From NCBI RefSeq assembly GCF_944324995.1, contig NZ_CALUYL010000009.1, forward strand, positions 25,745 through 89,744: 64,000 nucleotides of DNA, in the 5' to 3' direction. The DNA is from an uncultured Mailhella sp. GTDB lineage: Bacteria; Desulfobacterota; Desulfovibrionia; Desulfovibrionales; Desulfovibrionaceae. A model generated the notes under the pieces. The model was not told the origin of the DNA. It saw only the letters and a list, made by a program, of their open reading frames with translations, and did no database searches. Shown piece by piece: positions 50,510 through 60,061 of this stretch. The translations under genes were made by a program, and so were the position numbers. Position 1 is the first letter of the stretch; every line of letters begins with the position of its first letter.

Positions 50510-53068
50510 ATGAAAAAAGACACCAGGCTTTTTTTTCTGGCCAGCATCTTCTGCGCTGTTTTTTGCATAGGAATATTTGTGTGGGGCTCGCTGACCATGA
50601 TCCGTCAGGGCGAGCAGGCCAGTCTGACGCTTGGTGAAATTTACATGAAGGCCATGAACTACCAGATGCAGCTTCATTTTCGCTCCATCATTGAGCTGAA
50701 AATCAAGCAGGTGGAAGGCATCGTGAACAAGACTCCCCCGGAAACGACCAGGGATCACAGCGAAAAAGCACGTCAGGAACTTCGTTCCAGCGCCGTACTG
50801 CGGGAATTTACGCATCTGGCCCTGTACGCGACCGACGGCACGGCCGAAGTCATTTTCGGCGAACCTGTTTCCGTCATGGATGAAGCCGCCTTTCTCCAGG
50901 CGTTGAACAGAGGAGAAAAGAATGTGGCTTCGGGCGTTACGGCTTCCGGCAGGGAACTTGTGATTCTCGGCGTTTCCGTAGGGTATCCCGTTTCGGAGGG
51001 GTATCCCATGAAGGACGGAAAGACCTGCACGGCGCTGGTGGTCGGTCTTCCGCTTGAGAGCATCAGCGACGCCATGTCTCTGAACTTGGACAAGTCCATG
51101 GTGTATTCGCACATCATCCGCAAGGACGGCAGTTTCGTCTTCCGCAATGTCGCCGTCAAGGCGGACAACTACTATACTTGGTTTGAGCAGGATGGACATT
51201 TTGAGGGCAAGACCGCCGAGGAGATGGTTGCCGATCTCAAAGACAGCATCCGGAAGGGCGCCGAGCATACCATGTTCATGACCGTCGATGGAGAACGCCA
51301 TCACGTGCATTGTTCTCCGCTGCCGAATTCTTCGTGGTATCTGGTTACGGACATGCCGTACGGCGAGCTCGACAAGGTGGTGGAAGGCATGTGGAACGAG
51401 CGGTTTTTCACTGCTGTCAGCGCCGCGCTGCTGCTGCCGCTGCCCATTCTGGCGCTGTTTTTCTTTTATTCGAGAATTTCCAGAAGGCAGATTGCGGAAC
51501 TTGAAAAGGCCAGAGCGGATGCCGACAGAGCCAGCAGGGCCAAAAGCGAGTTTCTTTCCAACATGAGCCACGACATCCGCACGCCCATGAACGCCATCGT
51601 GGGCATGACGGCCATCGCTTCGGCCAACGCCGAAAACTCCGTGCTCGTTCAGGATTGTCTGAGAAAAATCACGCTTTCCAGCCGTCATCTTCTCGGCCTC
51701 ATCAACGACGTGCTGGACATGTCCAAAATAGAAAGCGGCAAGCTTTCCCTCAATATGGACGTGGTCTCTCTTCGCGAAGTGCTGGAAGGCATAGTCGGCA
51801 TCGTGCAGCCGCAGATCAAGGCGAAGAAGCAGCAGTTCGACATACACATCCACAATATTCTGTCCGAGAACGTCTATTCGGACAGCGTGCGTCTCAGTCA
51901 GGTGCTTCTGAATCTTCTTTCCAACGCCCTGAAGTTCACGCCGCAGGGCGGCTCCATCCAGATAACGCTGTATCAGGAAGATTCGCCGCAGGGCGAATGG
52001 TTCGTGCGCACGCATATACTGGTGAAGGATACGGGCATAGGCATGACGCCGGAGTTCCAGAAGAGGATTTTTGAATCCTTTGCCCGTGAGGACAATGCCC
52101 GCGTGCATAAGATTGAAGGCACGGGACTCGGCATGTCCATCATGAAGTATATTGTGGATCAGATGAAGGGAACCATAGAGATTCACAGCGAGGTGGACAA
52201 GGGTTCGGAATTCCACATCACGCTGGATATGAAGAAGGTCAGCATGCAGAGCGAGCAGATGCGTCTTCCCGACTGGAACGTGCTGATCGTGGATGACGAT
52301 GCGGAACTGTGCCGGACGGCGGCCGGAGCCCTGACCGAAATGGGTACGACCGTGGACTGGGCGCTGAGCGGTCGAGAGGCCGTCGTCATGGCCGAAGAGC
52401 GTCACCGTGAGGGTCGGGACTATCACGTGATTCTTCTCGACTGGAAAATGCCGGAAATGGACGGCCCCGCCACGGCCCGCAGGCTGCGTGAGATTCTGGG
52501 CAGTCAGGTGCCGGTGCTGCTGGTGTCGTCCTACGACTGGAGTGAAATAGAGCAGGAGGCGCGTCGCGCGGGGATTTCCGGATTTATTCCCAAGCCGCTC
52601 TTCAAGTCCACGCTGTTCCAGGGGATGAAGCCGTTCATGGACGTCGATGCAGGCCAGGTCGGCAGCGTGGACACGGGAATGGCGGATCTGGCCGGCAGGC
52701 GCATTCTGCTGGCGGAGGACAACGAACTGAACTGGGAAGTCGCCAGCGCCATTCTGGAAGAGTTCGGCTTCCTTCTGGACTGGGCCGAAAACGGCCAGGT
52801 GTGCGTGGACATGTTCGGCAAGTCGGAGCCCGGCTATTATGATCTGATTCTCATGGACGTCCGCATGCCGGTCATGAACGGCTACGAAGCCACCAGAGCG
52901 ATTCGGGCCATGGACAGGACCGACGCCGACGTTCCCATCATCGCCATGACGGCCGACGCCTTTTCCGAAGACATTCATCAGTGTCTTGAAAGCGGCATGA
53001 ACGCGCATGTGGCCAAGCCTTTGGACATCAAGGTGCTCATGCGGCTCATTCAGAAGTATATCCGGTAG
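50510..53068 (+). CDS. Hybrid sensor histidine kinase with two receiver domains
   Basis: The 852-residue protein has helices at about 6-26 and 301-322 with a periplasmic sensor of some 270 residues, the acceptor box FLSNMSHDIRTPMNAIVG (His near 354), an ATPase domain (LLNLLSNALKFTPQGG, DTGIGMTPEF, GTGLGMSIMKYI), a first receiver (about 588-705, VLIVDDDAELC, ILLDWKMPEMDG) and a second receiver (about 727-845, ILLAEDNELNWEVA, ILMDVRMPVMNG). It begins 24 bases after the preceding kinase. It is likely part of the same relay through the HPt protein. The periplasmic signal is unknown. Confidence 0.92.
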   Translation: MKKDTRLFFLASIFCAVFCIGIFVWGSLTMIRQGEQASLTLGEIYMKAMNYQMQLHFRSIIELKIKQVEGIVNKTPPETTRDHSEKARQELRSSAVLREFTHLALYATDGTAEVIFGEPVSVMDEAAFLQALNRGEKNVASGVTASGRELVILGVSVGYPVSEGYPMKDGKTCTALVVGLPLESISDAMSLNLDKSMVYSHIIRKDGSFVFRNVAVKADNYYTWFEQDGHFEGKTAEEMVADLKDSIRKGAEHTMFMTVDGERHHVHCSPLPNSSWYLVTDMPYGELDKVVEGMWNERFFTAVSAALLLPLPILALFFFYSRISRRQIAELEKARADADRASRAKSEFLSNMSHDIRTPMNAIVGMTAIASANAENSVLVQDCLRKITLSSRHLLGLINDVLDMSKIESGKLSLNMDVVSLREVLEGIVGIVQPQIKAKKQQFDIHIHNILSENVYSDSVRLSQVLLNLLSNALKFTPQGGSIQITLYQEDSPQGEWFVRTHILVKDTGIGMTPEFQKRIFESFAREDNARVHKIEGTGLGMSIMKYIVDQMKGTIEIHSEVDKGSEFHITLDMKKVSMQSEQMRLPDWNVLIVDDDAELCRTAAGALTEMGTTVDWALSGREAVVMAEERHREGRDYHVILLDWKMPEMDGPATARRLREILGSQVPVLLVSSYDWSEIEQEARRAGISGFIPKPLFKSTLFQGMKPFMDVDAGQVGSVDTGMADLAGRRILLAEDNELNWEVASAILEEFGFLLDWAENGQVCVDMFGKSEPGYYDLILMDVRMPVMNGYEATRAIRAMDRTDADVPIIAMTADAFSEDIHQCLESGMNAHVAKPLDIKVLMRLIQKYIR

Positions 53069-53091
53069 GAAGCAGCCTCGAGAATGTCCCT

Positions 53092-53130
53092 CGCCTCCGG
53101 CGCGGAAGTTTGCGCCGGAGGCGTCGTTTT
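53092..53130 (+). terminator. Intrinsic terminator after the second hybrid kinase
   Basis: A 12-bp perfect stem (cgcctccggcgc with gcgccggaggcg) is followed by TCGTTTT. The stretch from here to 53,438 holds no supported gene. Confidence 0.75.
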
Positions 53131-53438
53131 GTCGACGAGAGGCGACGCGGCACGAAGAGCCGCTTTTGGAAAAAGGCAATGATTTCGTCATGTCGGCTTC
53201 ATGCTGCCGTCATGATTTCTTTCTATGTTTGCCCCGTACGCGATGTTTCCGCAGAAAAGACCCGTAGGAAACGTCGGAGCAGTTTCCCGGGGAAACTGCC
53301 ATGCATCCTCGAAGAGGATGCTGCGCAAGGGGCGTGCGACCGCTGTCAGTTGCAGTGCGAATGCGCCTTGAAGCGTGTAGGTTTTGAGCCGTGACGGGCT
53401 CGGACCTTGTAACGTAAACCGCTCTCAAGGGGGCATAC

Positions 53439-54617
53439 ATGACCGTTGTCGGAAACAGGATGGTTCGTTTTCGCGTTGTTGCAACGCTGCTGCTGGCTCT
53501 TGTGGTTTCTGCCGTATGGCATACGGGAGCCTATGCGGATGTTGTGCAGATTGTTTATACTTCCGATCAGCATTACGGCATTTCCCGCAAGGCGTTCCGA
53601 GGCAGGAAGCAGGTTCCCGCGACGGAGGTCAATGCGGCGCTTGTGGCGTCCATCAACAAGCTGCCCGGGCTGGTGCTGCCGCCGGACGGCGGCGTGATGG
53701 CAGGCAAGCCCGTCGAGTGGATAGACTACGTCATTTCCACCGGCGACATCGCCAACAGAATGGAAGGCTCCAGGGAAAAGGCTCCCATGACGGCAACGGA
53801 ATGCTGGAATGTCTTCATGGAACAGTACGGCAAGGGGATTGCCGTCAAGGACCGCAAGGGACAGCCCGCCGAGCTGCTCGCCGTGCCCGGCAACCACGAT
53901 ATGACCAACGCCGTGGGCTTCTTCCGCCCCATGTATCCCGAGAAGGACAACGGCGCGCTCCGCGCCATGCTGGAAAGATCCACGGGCAAAAAGGTGCCTG
54001 CCTCCTTTGATCCCTATGCGCAGCCTGTGGTGCTCAGCCGGGAAAAGGGCGGACTGCATCTTCTTCTCATGGGCATATGGCCGGACACCGCCAGCCGCGC
54101 CTGGATGGAAAAGGAATTGAAGAAGATGCCCGCAGGTCAGCCCGCGCTGCTCTTTACACATATGCCTCCGAATCTTACCGCCAACCGCCTGACCAATCCC
54201 AACGGTGACCACGGCCTTTCCGCGAAGGACGGCTTTGAAAACCTGACGCCGGACGTGTCGAGCGTGCGCAGCGTCAAGGAACGTCCTCTCCGCGAACATC
54301 GCGAGCTGGCGGATTTTCTCAAGGCGCATTCGGCCATTCGGGCGTATTTCCACGGGCATGAGAACTTCAACGAGTTCTATGACTGGCAGGGCCCGGATTA
54401 CACGATTTCTCTGCCGACCTTCCGCGTGGATTCCCCAATGAAGGGCGACGTTTCCGCCGGAGATGAGACGGAGCTTTCCTTCCTGCTGATTTCCGCGGAT
54501 ACGGACACGGGAAAGATGACGGTTCGCGAAGTGCTGTGGAACACCAACGCATCCGATATGATGACCTGGGGTCAGACGCGCACGGTTTCCATCGCTGTGG
54601 ATGAGGCAAAGAAGTAG
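53439..54617 (+). CDS. Secreted calcineurin-like metallophosphoesterase
   Basis: The 392-residue protein has a signal peptide (VVATLLLALVVSAVWHTGAYA, cleavage about 33) and the five metallophosphoesterase motifs: TSDQHYG (DxH), STGDIAN (GD), VPGNHD (GNHD), LLFTHMPP (H) and AYFHGHEN (GHxH-like). The active site should hold two metal ions. It acts in the periplasm on an unknown phosphoester. The DxH motif has Gln inserted position as DQH, which is normal. GGGGG lies before the start, and an alternative ATG is at 53460 (MVRFRVV). Confidence 0.85.
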   Translation: MTVVGNRMVRFRVVATLLLALVVSAVWHTGAYADVVQIVYTSDQHYGISRKAFRGRKQVPATEVNAALVASINKLPGLVLPPDGGVMAGKPVEWIDYVISTGDIANRMEGSREKAPMTATECWNVFMEQYGKGIAVKDRKGQPAELLAVPGNHDMTNAVGFFRPMYPEKDNGALRAMLERSTGKKVPASFDPYAQPVVLSREKGGLHLLLMGIWPDTASRAWMEKELKKMPAGQPALLFTHMPPNLTANRLTNPNGDHGLSAKDGFENLTPDVSSVRSVKERPLREHRELADFLKAHSAIRAYFHGHENFNEFYDWQGPDYTISLPTFRVDSPMKGDVSAGDETELSFLLISADTDTGKMTVREVLWNTNASDMMTWGQTRTVSIAVDEAKK

Positions 54618-54830
54618 TCTTCCGATCAGGAGCCGTTTTTTCAGGGCATGATCGTTCCATGCGGGCGATCATGTCCTTCGTGTTTAACGGCTTCTGGACC
54701 TTGTCCGCCGGCTGCGCCTGTTCGGGAAGACGCCGAAAAGCGAAGCGGACCTTGCCGGAAGGGAGCAGCGGCCGTTGATCCGCGGCAGTTTTCAGGGCGA
54801 CGAGGTTGGAAATCGGCGTCCGCATGTTGA

Positions 54831-54870
54831 AAAAGGAAATCTCCCTGTACGGACGGGGAGATTTCCTTTT
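54831..54870. terminator. Bidirectional terminator between the phosphoesterase and the Lar-like gene
   Basis: aaaaggaaatctccc pairs with ggggagatttcctttt around a short loop, with T-runs available on both strands. It closes two converging genes. The DNA at 54,618-54,830 shows nothing else. Confidence 0.75.
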
Positions 54871-54941
54871 CGGCATTAATGGCGTTGTTGCAGGAAAGGG
54901 GGACAGTCTCGCGAAAGGCGAAGTCTGTTCTGCGACGTTGA

Positions 54942-55190
54942 TCAGTCGGATGCAGAAGCCCGGGACATTTCATTGACGCGTTTTGCCAGCGCGCGTCCCC
55001 AGGGTCTGGAAATACAGTGGCTGCACAACTTGAGGCAGAGGCCGTTCCAGGCTTCTTCCGCCGCTTCCAGCGTGGATTCCTGCGGGCCGGACATGCCGCA
55101 GGTTCGACACCCGACGGAGTAGAACTTGCCCAGAACGTCGATGATGCCGATGTCGGTTGATGCACAGTAGGGACAGGCGTGCTTGGTCAT
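54942..55190 (-). CDS. Lar-like zinc-ribbon protein
   Basis: The 82-residue protein begins MTKHACPYCASTDIGIIDV, then FYSVGCRTCGMSGPQEST and LEAAEEAWNGLC. The two CxxC pairs and the AAEEAWN ending are the layout of the Lar family (restriction alleviation protein). Lar of the Rac prophage modulates type I restriction in E. coli; most relatives are small phage or host proteins of unknown role. The C-terminal tail with CSHC is extra. GAGGA precedes ATG 55190. No restriction genes are near. Confidence 0.65.
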   Translation of the reverse strand: MTKHACPYCASTDIGIIDVLGKFYSVGCRTCGMSGPQESTLEAAEEAWNGLCLKLCSHCISRPWGRALAKRVNEMSRASASD

Positions 55191-56039
55191 GCTGTGAATC
55201 CTCAAATACATGGTGGAAGGAAAAGAGAGCGCGATTATATCCCAGAAAAGCGCGGTTGACGAGTGTAAAAAAAATCACGATTCACGCCGGGAAAAAGATT
55301 TGCTTCCGTTTTTTCTAAAAAAACTTACGGGAAAATCAGAGGGTTGTTCCGATGGCAGAACTGGCGGAAAAGAGCGGGACAACAGCGCGTCAATGTCTGC
55401 TTTACGCTGGAAAAAGCTGCTTTTGGAACATGTTTCGTGAGCATGGAAGCAGTTTCACATGACGGGAGCGCTCCGAAGAGAAGAGCGCAGGGCGAAGACG
55501 CGGGGAGGAGCAGAGCGGAGCAGTCTGCTCCTTGATAACGGCGCTGAGAAACGGAATGTTTCGACAACGGACCGCGCAGGTTGGAACATGATGTGCGAAG
55601 ATAAAGGGAAAGCGGGCGTCCTGTATCGAGGGAGATTTTTTTTGTGCCATAGCTGGGGGATGTGTCTTCCGGTCGTCATGGCGGAGGCAAAAAAGGTCGA
55701 AGACTTCGTGCCGAAAAGAAGCTTGTTCAGGAAAACGCTAGACTTCTCTGGAAGATGACACGGCATCTGGAGAAAAACGCCGGAGCGGCAGGAACAGGTC
55801 ATTTCTGTCCATGCACCTGTGGACGGTCCTCGTCATCGCGCTGGTTCGGATGATTTTTTCTGCTATCATTCGCAGCGGAAACAGGAAAAAGGCAGGAATT
55901 GCGGAGGAAAAATTTCCGACGGCATGCCCGCGGAGCATTCGCACTCTTGCCGATGTCGTTGAAGACGGCACGTCGGCGGCATGCGTCGCCCCGGAGGCCG
56001 CGAAAGGCGTCAACATCAATCATTGACCGAGGAGAGTTC
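55191..56039. other. Intergenic region without a supported gene
   Basis: About 850 bases. A 71-codon frame at 55811-56026 with a hydrophobic start (LWTVLVIALVRMIFSAI) has no convincing ribosome site, and other frames look like noise. A ribosome site at the right end belongs to the next gene. Confidence 0.5.
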
Positions 56040-57332
56040 ATGGATCGCTTTGTTTACATACACGGATTTAATAGCAGTGCTCGGAGTCTTTCCGGTCAGA
56101 AGCTGAGCGATCTGCTGAACGCAAAAGTGATCTGCCCCGAGTACGACTATTCCCGACCGTTTTCTGAATGCATGGCTTCCATTCGGCGTCAGATTGTCGA
56201 AGCTGTGGACGAAAACAACGACAGAATATGCGTCATGGGCTCTTCTCTCGGCGGTTTTTATGCCCTGCAGCTGAGACTGCCGTCCATCATGCACGTCGTG
56301 GCATGGAATCCCGTGGTGTTTCCTGCGTTGCAGCTGGCGCAGTTTCTCGGCCGCAATACGCGCTTCAGCGACGGGCAGGAATGGGAGTTTACCCGAAACA
56401 TCATGCTGAGCTACGCCCAGAGCCCCGATCCCCGTCCGTGGCGGAATGAAATGTGGTTTCGGGAAGCGCGTCGCGAGCGCGGCATGACGAATGACGCATC
56501 CTGCGAGAGGCTCAATCATGAGCGGGCGTTTTCGAGCTGCGCCGGAGAAAGAACGGCGATGTCGGCCGGGGCTTCGATCCTGCAGGATGGGCCAGACGTG
56601 CCTCGCCGGGACATTTTTCTCGGCGACAGCGACGACGTGCTGGATGCCGATCTCACGCGCGCCTTCTGGCAGCACAGCGCCGTGCTTCACGATATTGTTT
56701 CCGGGCATCAGATTGTTGACTACTCGCATGCCGAAGCCTTGCTGCAGAAAGGCAAGCTGCTGAACGACTTTTCGGACTGGGCGGCGGGCGAAGAATGGTG
56801 CGCGCCGTTTCTGAAAGGCGGAGCGTTCAGCATGGCCGCCTTTTTCGAGCCCGGGGAGGACATGGAAAACGTGCGCAGACTGCTCAGCGTGGCCGAGGCG
56901 GACTATCTGGAGCTGCACGGGGAGAAGAACGGGGCTCCGTGTGATTTCCTGGGCGTGTTTTTTTATCCGAGGCATGAGGCCAGAATGAAAAGACTGATCG
57001 CCGGTCTGGTGAGACATGGCGGAAAGAAGCGCTATCTGCTGCTCCGGGCCGACGGGCGTGTCTTGCGGCATCAGGTGGCGTCGAATTATCTGATGGACTC
57101 CGAAGTTCACGCGCGTCCTTCGGAGCGGAACGTGGCGGCGTTTCTTCGGAACGCGTTTCCGGGCTGGCAGGGAAAGACGCTGGAATGGCGCGAGCGCAGG
57201 AAGACAAGTTCCTTTAATCAGGCCGTGGCGCGTTCTCATTTTGCGGCGCTGTGGAGCAGGGAAGTCGATCCCGTGGAAGCCTTTGAACGCAGCGTTCATG
57301 CGGCGGATGGTCAGGAGGAGCAGGGAAATTGA
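56040..57332 (+). CDS. YqiA/YcfP-like esterase fused to an unknown C-terminal domain
   Basis: The 430-residue protein starts MDRFVYIHGFNSSARSLSGQ, the oxyanion-hole region of the YqiA-type alpha/beta hydrolases. The nucleophile elbow is VMGSSLGGFYALQL (about 77-90, GSSLG). The acid is probably in FLGDSDDVLD and the His in VSGHQIVDYSH (about 222-232), after an insert of about 60 residues not found in the short E. coli relative. From about 235 to the end (EEWCAPFLKGGAFSMAAFFE, FLGVFFYPRHEARMKRLIAG, YLLLRADGRVLRHQVAS) is a region I do not recognise. GAGGAGAG precedes the ATG at 56040. Cytoplasmic, stands alone. Confidence 0.75.
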   Translation: MDRFVYIHGFNSSARSLSGQKLSDLLNAKVICPEYDYSRPFSECMASIRRQIVEAVDENNDRICVMGSSLGGFYALQLRLPSIMHVVAWNPVVFPALQLAQFLGRNTRFSDGQEWEFTRNIMLSYAQSPDPRPWRNEMWFREARRERGMTNDASCERLNHERAFSSCAGERTAMSAGASILQDGPDVPRRDIFLGDSDDVLDADLTRAFWQHSAVLHDIVSGHQIVDYSHAEALLQKGKLLNDFSDWAAGEEWCAPFLKGGAFSMAAFFEPGEDMENVRRLLSVAEADYLELHGEKNGAPCDFLGVFFYPRHEARMKRLIAGLVRHGGKKRYLLLRADGRVLRHQVASNYLMDSEVHARPSERNVAAFLRNAFPGWQGKTLEWRERRKTSSFNQAVARSHFAALWSREVDPVEAFERSVHAADGQEEQGN

Positions 57333-57687
57333 TCTGCATCTGAGTTGAAGGCCCCGCCACTACGCTTGATGCTTTGCCGGAAAAAGGCGCAGGTCGGATA
57401 CGACGGGGTGATGTCGTCTGCCGGATGGACTGTGCGCTCGGCATGTGTCGGGAGCACAGTCTTTTTTTTACCGGCGCGGCGCGAAACGCTCAAAAAGCAC
57501 GGTGTGCCGTCATACCCGTCAACAGGCAGGGGGGATTCTCTGTAGCATCTCAAGTCGGTCTGGACTATCATGAGCAGGCATGCCGCAGTATTCATGCTTC
57601 GGCGCGCAGCGCGTATCGGAGTCCCGGGGCGTTGTTGCTGCCCGCAGCATGATGGGCGGCGTCCGTTTTATGAGGAGAAACGCTGCC

Positions 57688-59514
57688 ATGGCCATGATGA
57701 TTCCGCCCAGTCCGCCCGAGGACGCCACCCTCGGAGAAAAGCGGCTTTACCGTCTTTTTGAAAAACTTCCCGTGCTTTTTACTGCCTGGATCAATCCTTC
57801 TCTTGATGGAGTCACGGCCGATCTCATTCTTTATGCGCCGAAGAACGGACTCATTGTCTTCGAGGTCAAGGACTGGACGCTGGATCAGGTGGTTTCGGCG
57901 GACAGAAACGAGGTTCAGCTTCGTGTCGGCTGGGAGGTGGTGAAAAGAACCTGTCCTCTCGGTCAGACACGGATGTACCTGAACCGTCTGAAAGCCATGT
58001 TTCAGCGACCGGGAGAGAAATTATTTCTGCTTCCGCTGCAGTGCGGCGTCGTGTTCCCAAACATGCGCCAAGCTGAATTTATGCATCGCCGGAGTCATGA
58101 CGTGAGCATACAGGAGCTTGCCGACCCCGCAACCACGCTGTTCGGGGATGATCTTGACGCTCTGGAGCAGGCGCACGACAAAGGGGGCTTCTTTCAGCAG
58201 TTTCTTGACGTTCATTTTGCGCGGCCTTTTGCCTACGAGCACAGCGCCGGTCTTGTGCAGATCGTCAGGAAAAAACTGGGACAGAGCGTGATTGCAGCGC
58301 TTCCCGCCCGGGACTGGAAGCGGGAGGAAAAGACGCTTGTCGCACTTGACGAAGAACAGGAGCATCTGGCGCTTCAGCTGCCGGCTGGCCGACGTCTTCT
58401 TTGCGGTCCGGCGGGCAGCGGCAAGACGCTCGTTCTTGTCCGGCGGGCCGAGGAGCTTTTGAAAAAGGGCAAGGGCGGCTCCATACTGTTTTTATGCTAT
58501 AATCATGCGTTTGCCGGATATCTTCGCAGACTGCTTTCGGAAAAGGGTGTTCCTCTCGGTCCGGAAGGCGTGGACGTCGTGCCGGTGTTCGATCTCATGG
58601 CCCGCATGCTCGGCGGTCGTCTGGAGGAGAAGGCGCATTCCGAATACTATGAGACGATAACGGATCTGGTGGTGGAAGAACTGGAAGCCGGAAGAGCGCT
58701 TCCCGGATCGTGGAGCGCCGTTCTTGTGGACGAAGCTCAGGATTTTTCCGCAAAGATGGTGCAGTTCGTCAAGCTGCTGCTTCCGCAGAGGGCCTCGCTG
58801 CTGGCGGCTATGGATGCGGATCAGCATTTGTACGAGAACAGCGCTCCCGAGGCCTGGCGTGATATTCCCGGTATAAAGACGTTCACGCTGAAAAAGCGCT
58901 ATCGTTCCACGCGTCAGATCATGGCCTTTGCCGCAGACTGGCTTGATGCCGACGAGTATGTGTCCGACGAGACTCTCGGCGTTATGGAAGGAGAGATGCC
59001 GGAAGTCCGCCATGCTTCCGACAAGCAGGAAGCCGCCGCCTGGGCGGCCGCGGAACTGAACGAGCGGCGACGGTCCGGTTTTTCACAGGGGAATATGGCC
59101 GTGTTGTACGCCAAAACCGACGGAGACCTTCCGCAGCGGCTTTTGCGGGAGACGGCCCGGCTCGGCATGATGGCCGTATGGCCGGCGGAAGACACGAGGG
59201 CCAAGCGGCGATATGACATCACGGTGGATTCCGTCACGATATCGACCATTCACAGCATGAAGGGCATGGATTTTGCGCACGTGACGCTGATTTTGCCGCG
59301 CAGTCTGGCACAGGGGCGGGAAAAGTCGCTTTTGAAGGATATCCCGGCCCGGCGCGACGCGTGGGAAAAGAGAAGAAAACAGCCGGGACAGGACGATCCC
59401 AAGAGCCGACTGTTTCGCGCGCTTGTGTATGTCGGCATGACCCGCGCAAGGCAAAGCCTGTCGGTCATCTGGTATGAGGATGGGACGAAAACGGCGACGC
59501 CGGAAACCCGATAG
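57688..59514 (+). CDS. NERD-domain nuclease / UvrD-like helicase
   Basis: The 608-residue protein has an N-terminal NERD-type nuclease core (about 35-75: DGVTADLILYAPKNGLIVFE then VKDW, with the Asp and Glu-x-Lys pattern). An SF1 helicase follows: Walker A CGPAGSGKT (about 239-247), Walker B LVDEAQDF (about 346), LKKRYRST, TISTIHSMKGMDF and VYVGMTRARQSL near the C-terminus. The start at ATG 57688 has AGGAG upstream; upstream in-frame starts look non-coding. Such proteins occur in defence islands and alone in genomes; DNA processing is certain, immunity is inference. Confidence 0.85.
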   Translation: MAMMIPPSPPEDATLGEKRLYRLFEKLPVLFTAWINPSLDGVTADLILYAPKNGLIVFEVKDWTLDQVVSADRNEVQLRVGWEVVKRTCPLGQTRMYLNRLKAMFQRPGEKLFLLPLQCGVVFPNMRQAEFMHRRSHDVSIQELADPATTLFGDDLDALEQAHDKGGFFQQFLDVHFARPFAYEHSAGLVQIVRKKLGQSVIAALPARDWKREEKTLVALDEEQEHLALQLPAGRRLLCGPAGSGKTLVLVRRAEELLKKGKGGSILFLCYNHAFAGYLRRLLSEKGVPLGPEGVDVVPVFDLMARMLGGRLEEKAHSEYYETITDLVVEELEAGRALPGSWSAVLVDEAQDFSAKMVQFVKLLLPQRASLLAAMDADQHLYENSAPEAWRDIPGIKTFTLKKRYRSTRQIMAFAADWLDADEYVSDETLGVMEGEMPEVRHASDKQEAAAWAAAELNERRRSGFSQGNMAVLYAKTDGDLPQRLLRETARLGMMAVWPAEDTRAKRRYDITVDSVTISTIHSMKGMDFAHVTLILPRSLAQGREKSLLKDIPARRDAWEKRRKQPGQDDPKSRLFRALVYVGMTRARQSLSVIWYEDGTKTATPETR

Positions 59515-60061
59515 ACGTCCAGCCATTGGATGGTCGCCGCGATGCCGTAAGAGGGCTCGGTGCGGGTGGGGGAGGCATGGGCATGCGCGTGGCTGCGGCA
59601 GGGCGCTGTGGGCCGCATGCCGCGGCCTCGACACTTGCAGTGACGAAGCGTTTTTTCCGGCAGGGAAGACCGGCGTCAGGCTGCCTGACATGGGCCATGA
59701 AGGGGAAGAGTTTCAGGAATGCCGGGCCCTTGCCTGTATTGAAATGTCGTTGCAGAACGCGCTCCTGCAAAAAAATGCGGCATCACTCGCGTCGTTTCGG
59801 CCTGTTCCAAAGGTATGGGAAAGAGGGCCGGGGAGCCTGTGGCTTAGGGTTTCTTCAGCGAGACAAATAATTAAAGTATTCCTTTAAGTATAACGAAGCA
59901 TGTCGATGCCTGGCGGGGAGAAAAACAGCGGCCGGTCATTGTTTTTTTGAAAAGCCCTGAAATTCCGTCAGGCAGAACGCATTTTCGGGGCGGTTGGCGG
60001 CAGGGACTTGCTTGACGAAAAATATTTTGATATCGAAATAAAAAACAGTGCAGGAGCGATC
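59515..60061. other. Intergenic region without a supported gene
   Basis: Reading frames have no ribosome sites or known motifs. An inverted repeat ttaaag/ctttaa near 59873-59889 within an AT-rich patch may be part of a promoter for the alkylsulfatase-like gene. Confidence 0.45.

Noticed and set aside
48731..53191. Very long open frame (1,486 codons) on the minus strand
   Set aside because: It runs antisense to two clear hybrid histidine kinases. The frame lacks known motifs and arises because GC-rich codon bias removes antisense stops.
54367..54876. Minus-strand frame starting within the terminator at 54,831-54,870
   Set aside because: Starts inside a clear terminator hairpin and runs antisense through the phosphoesterase gene.
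55811..56026. Small hydrophobic frame MHLWTVLVIALVRMIF
   Set aside because: No ribosome site, and the second half has no membrane-protein or other character.
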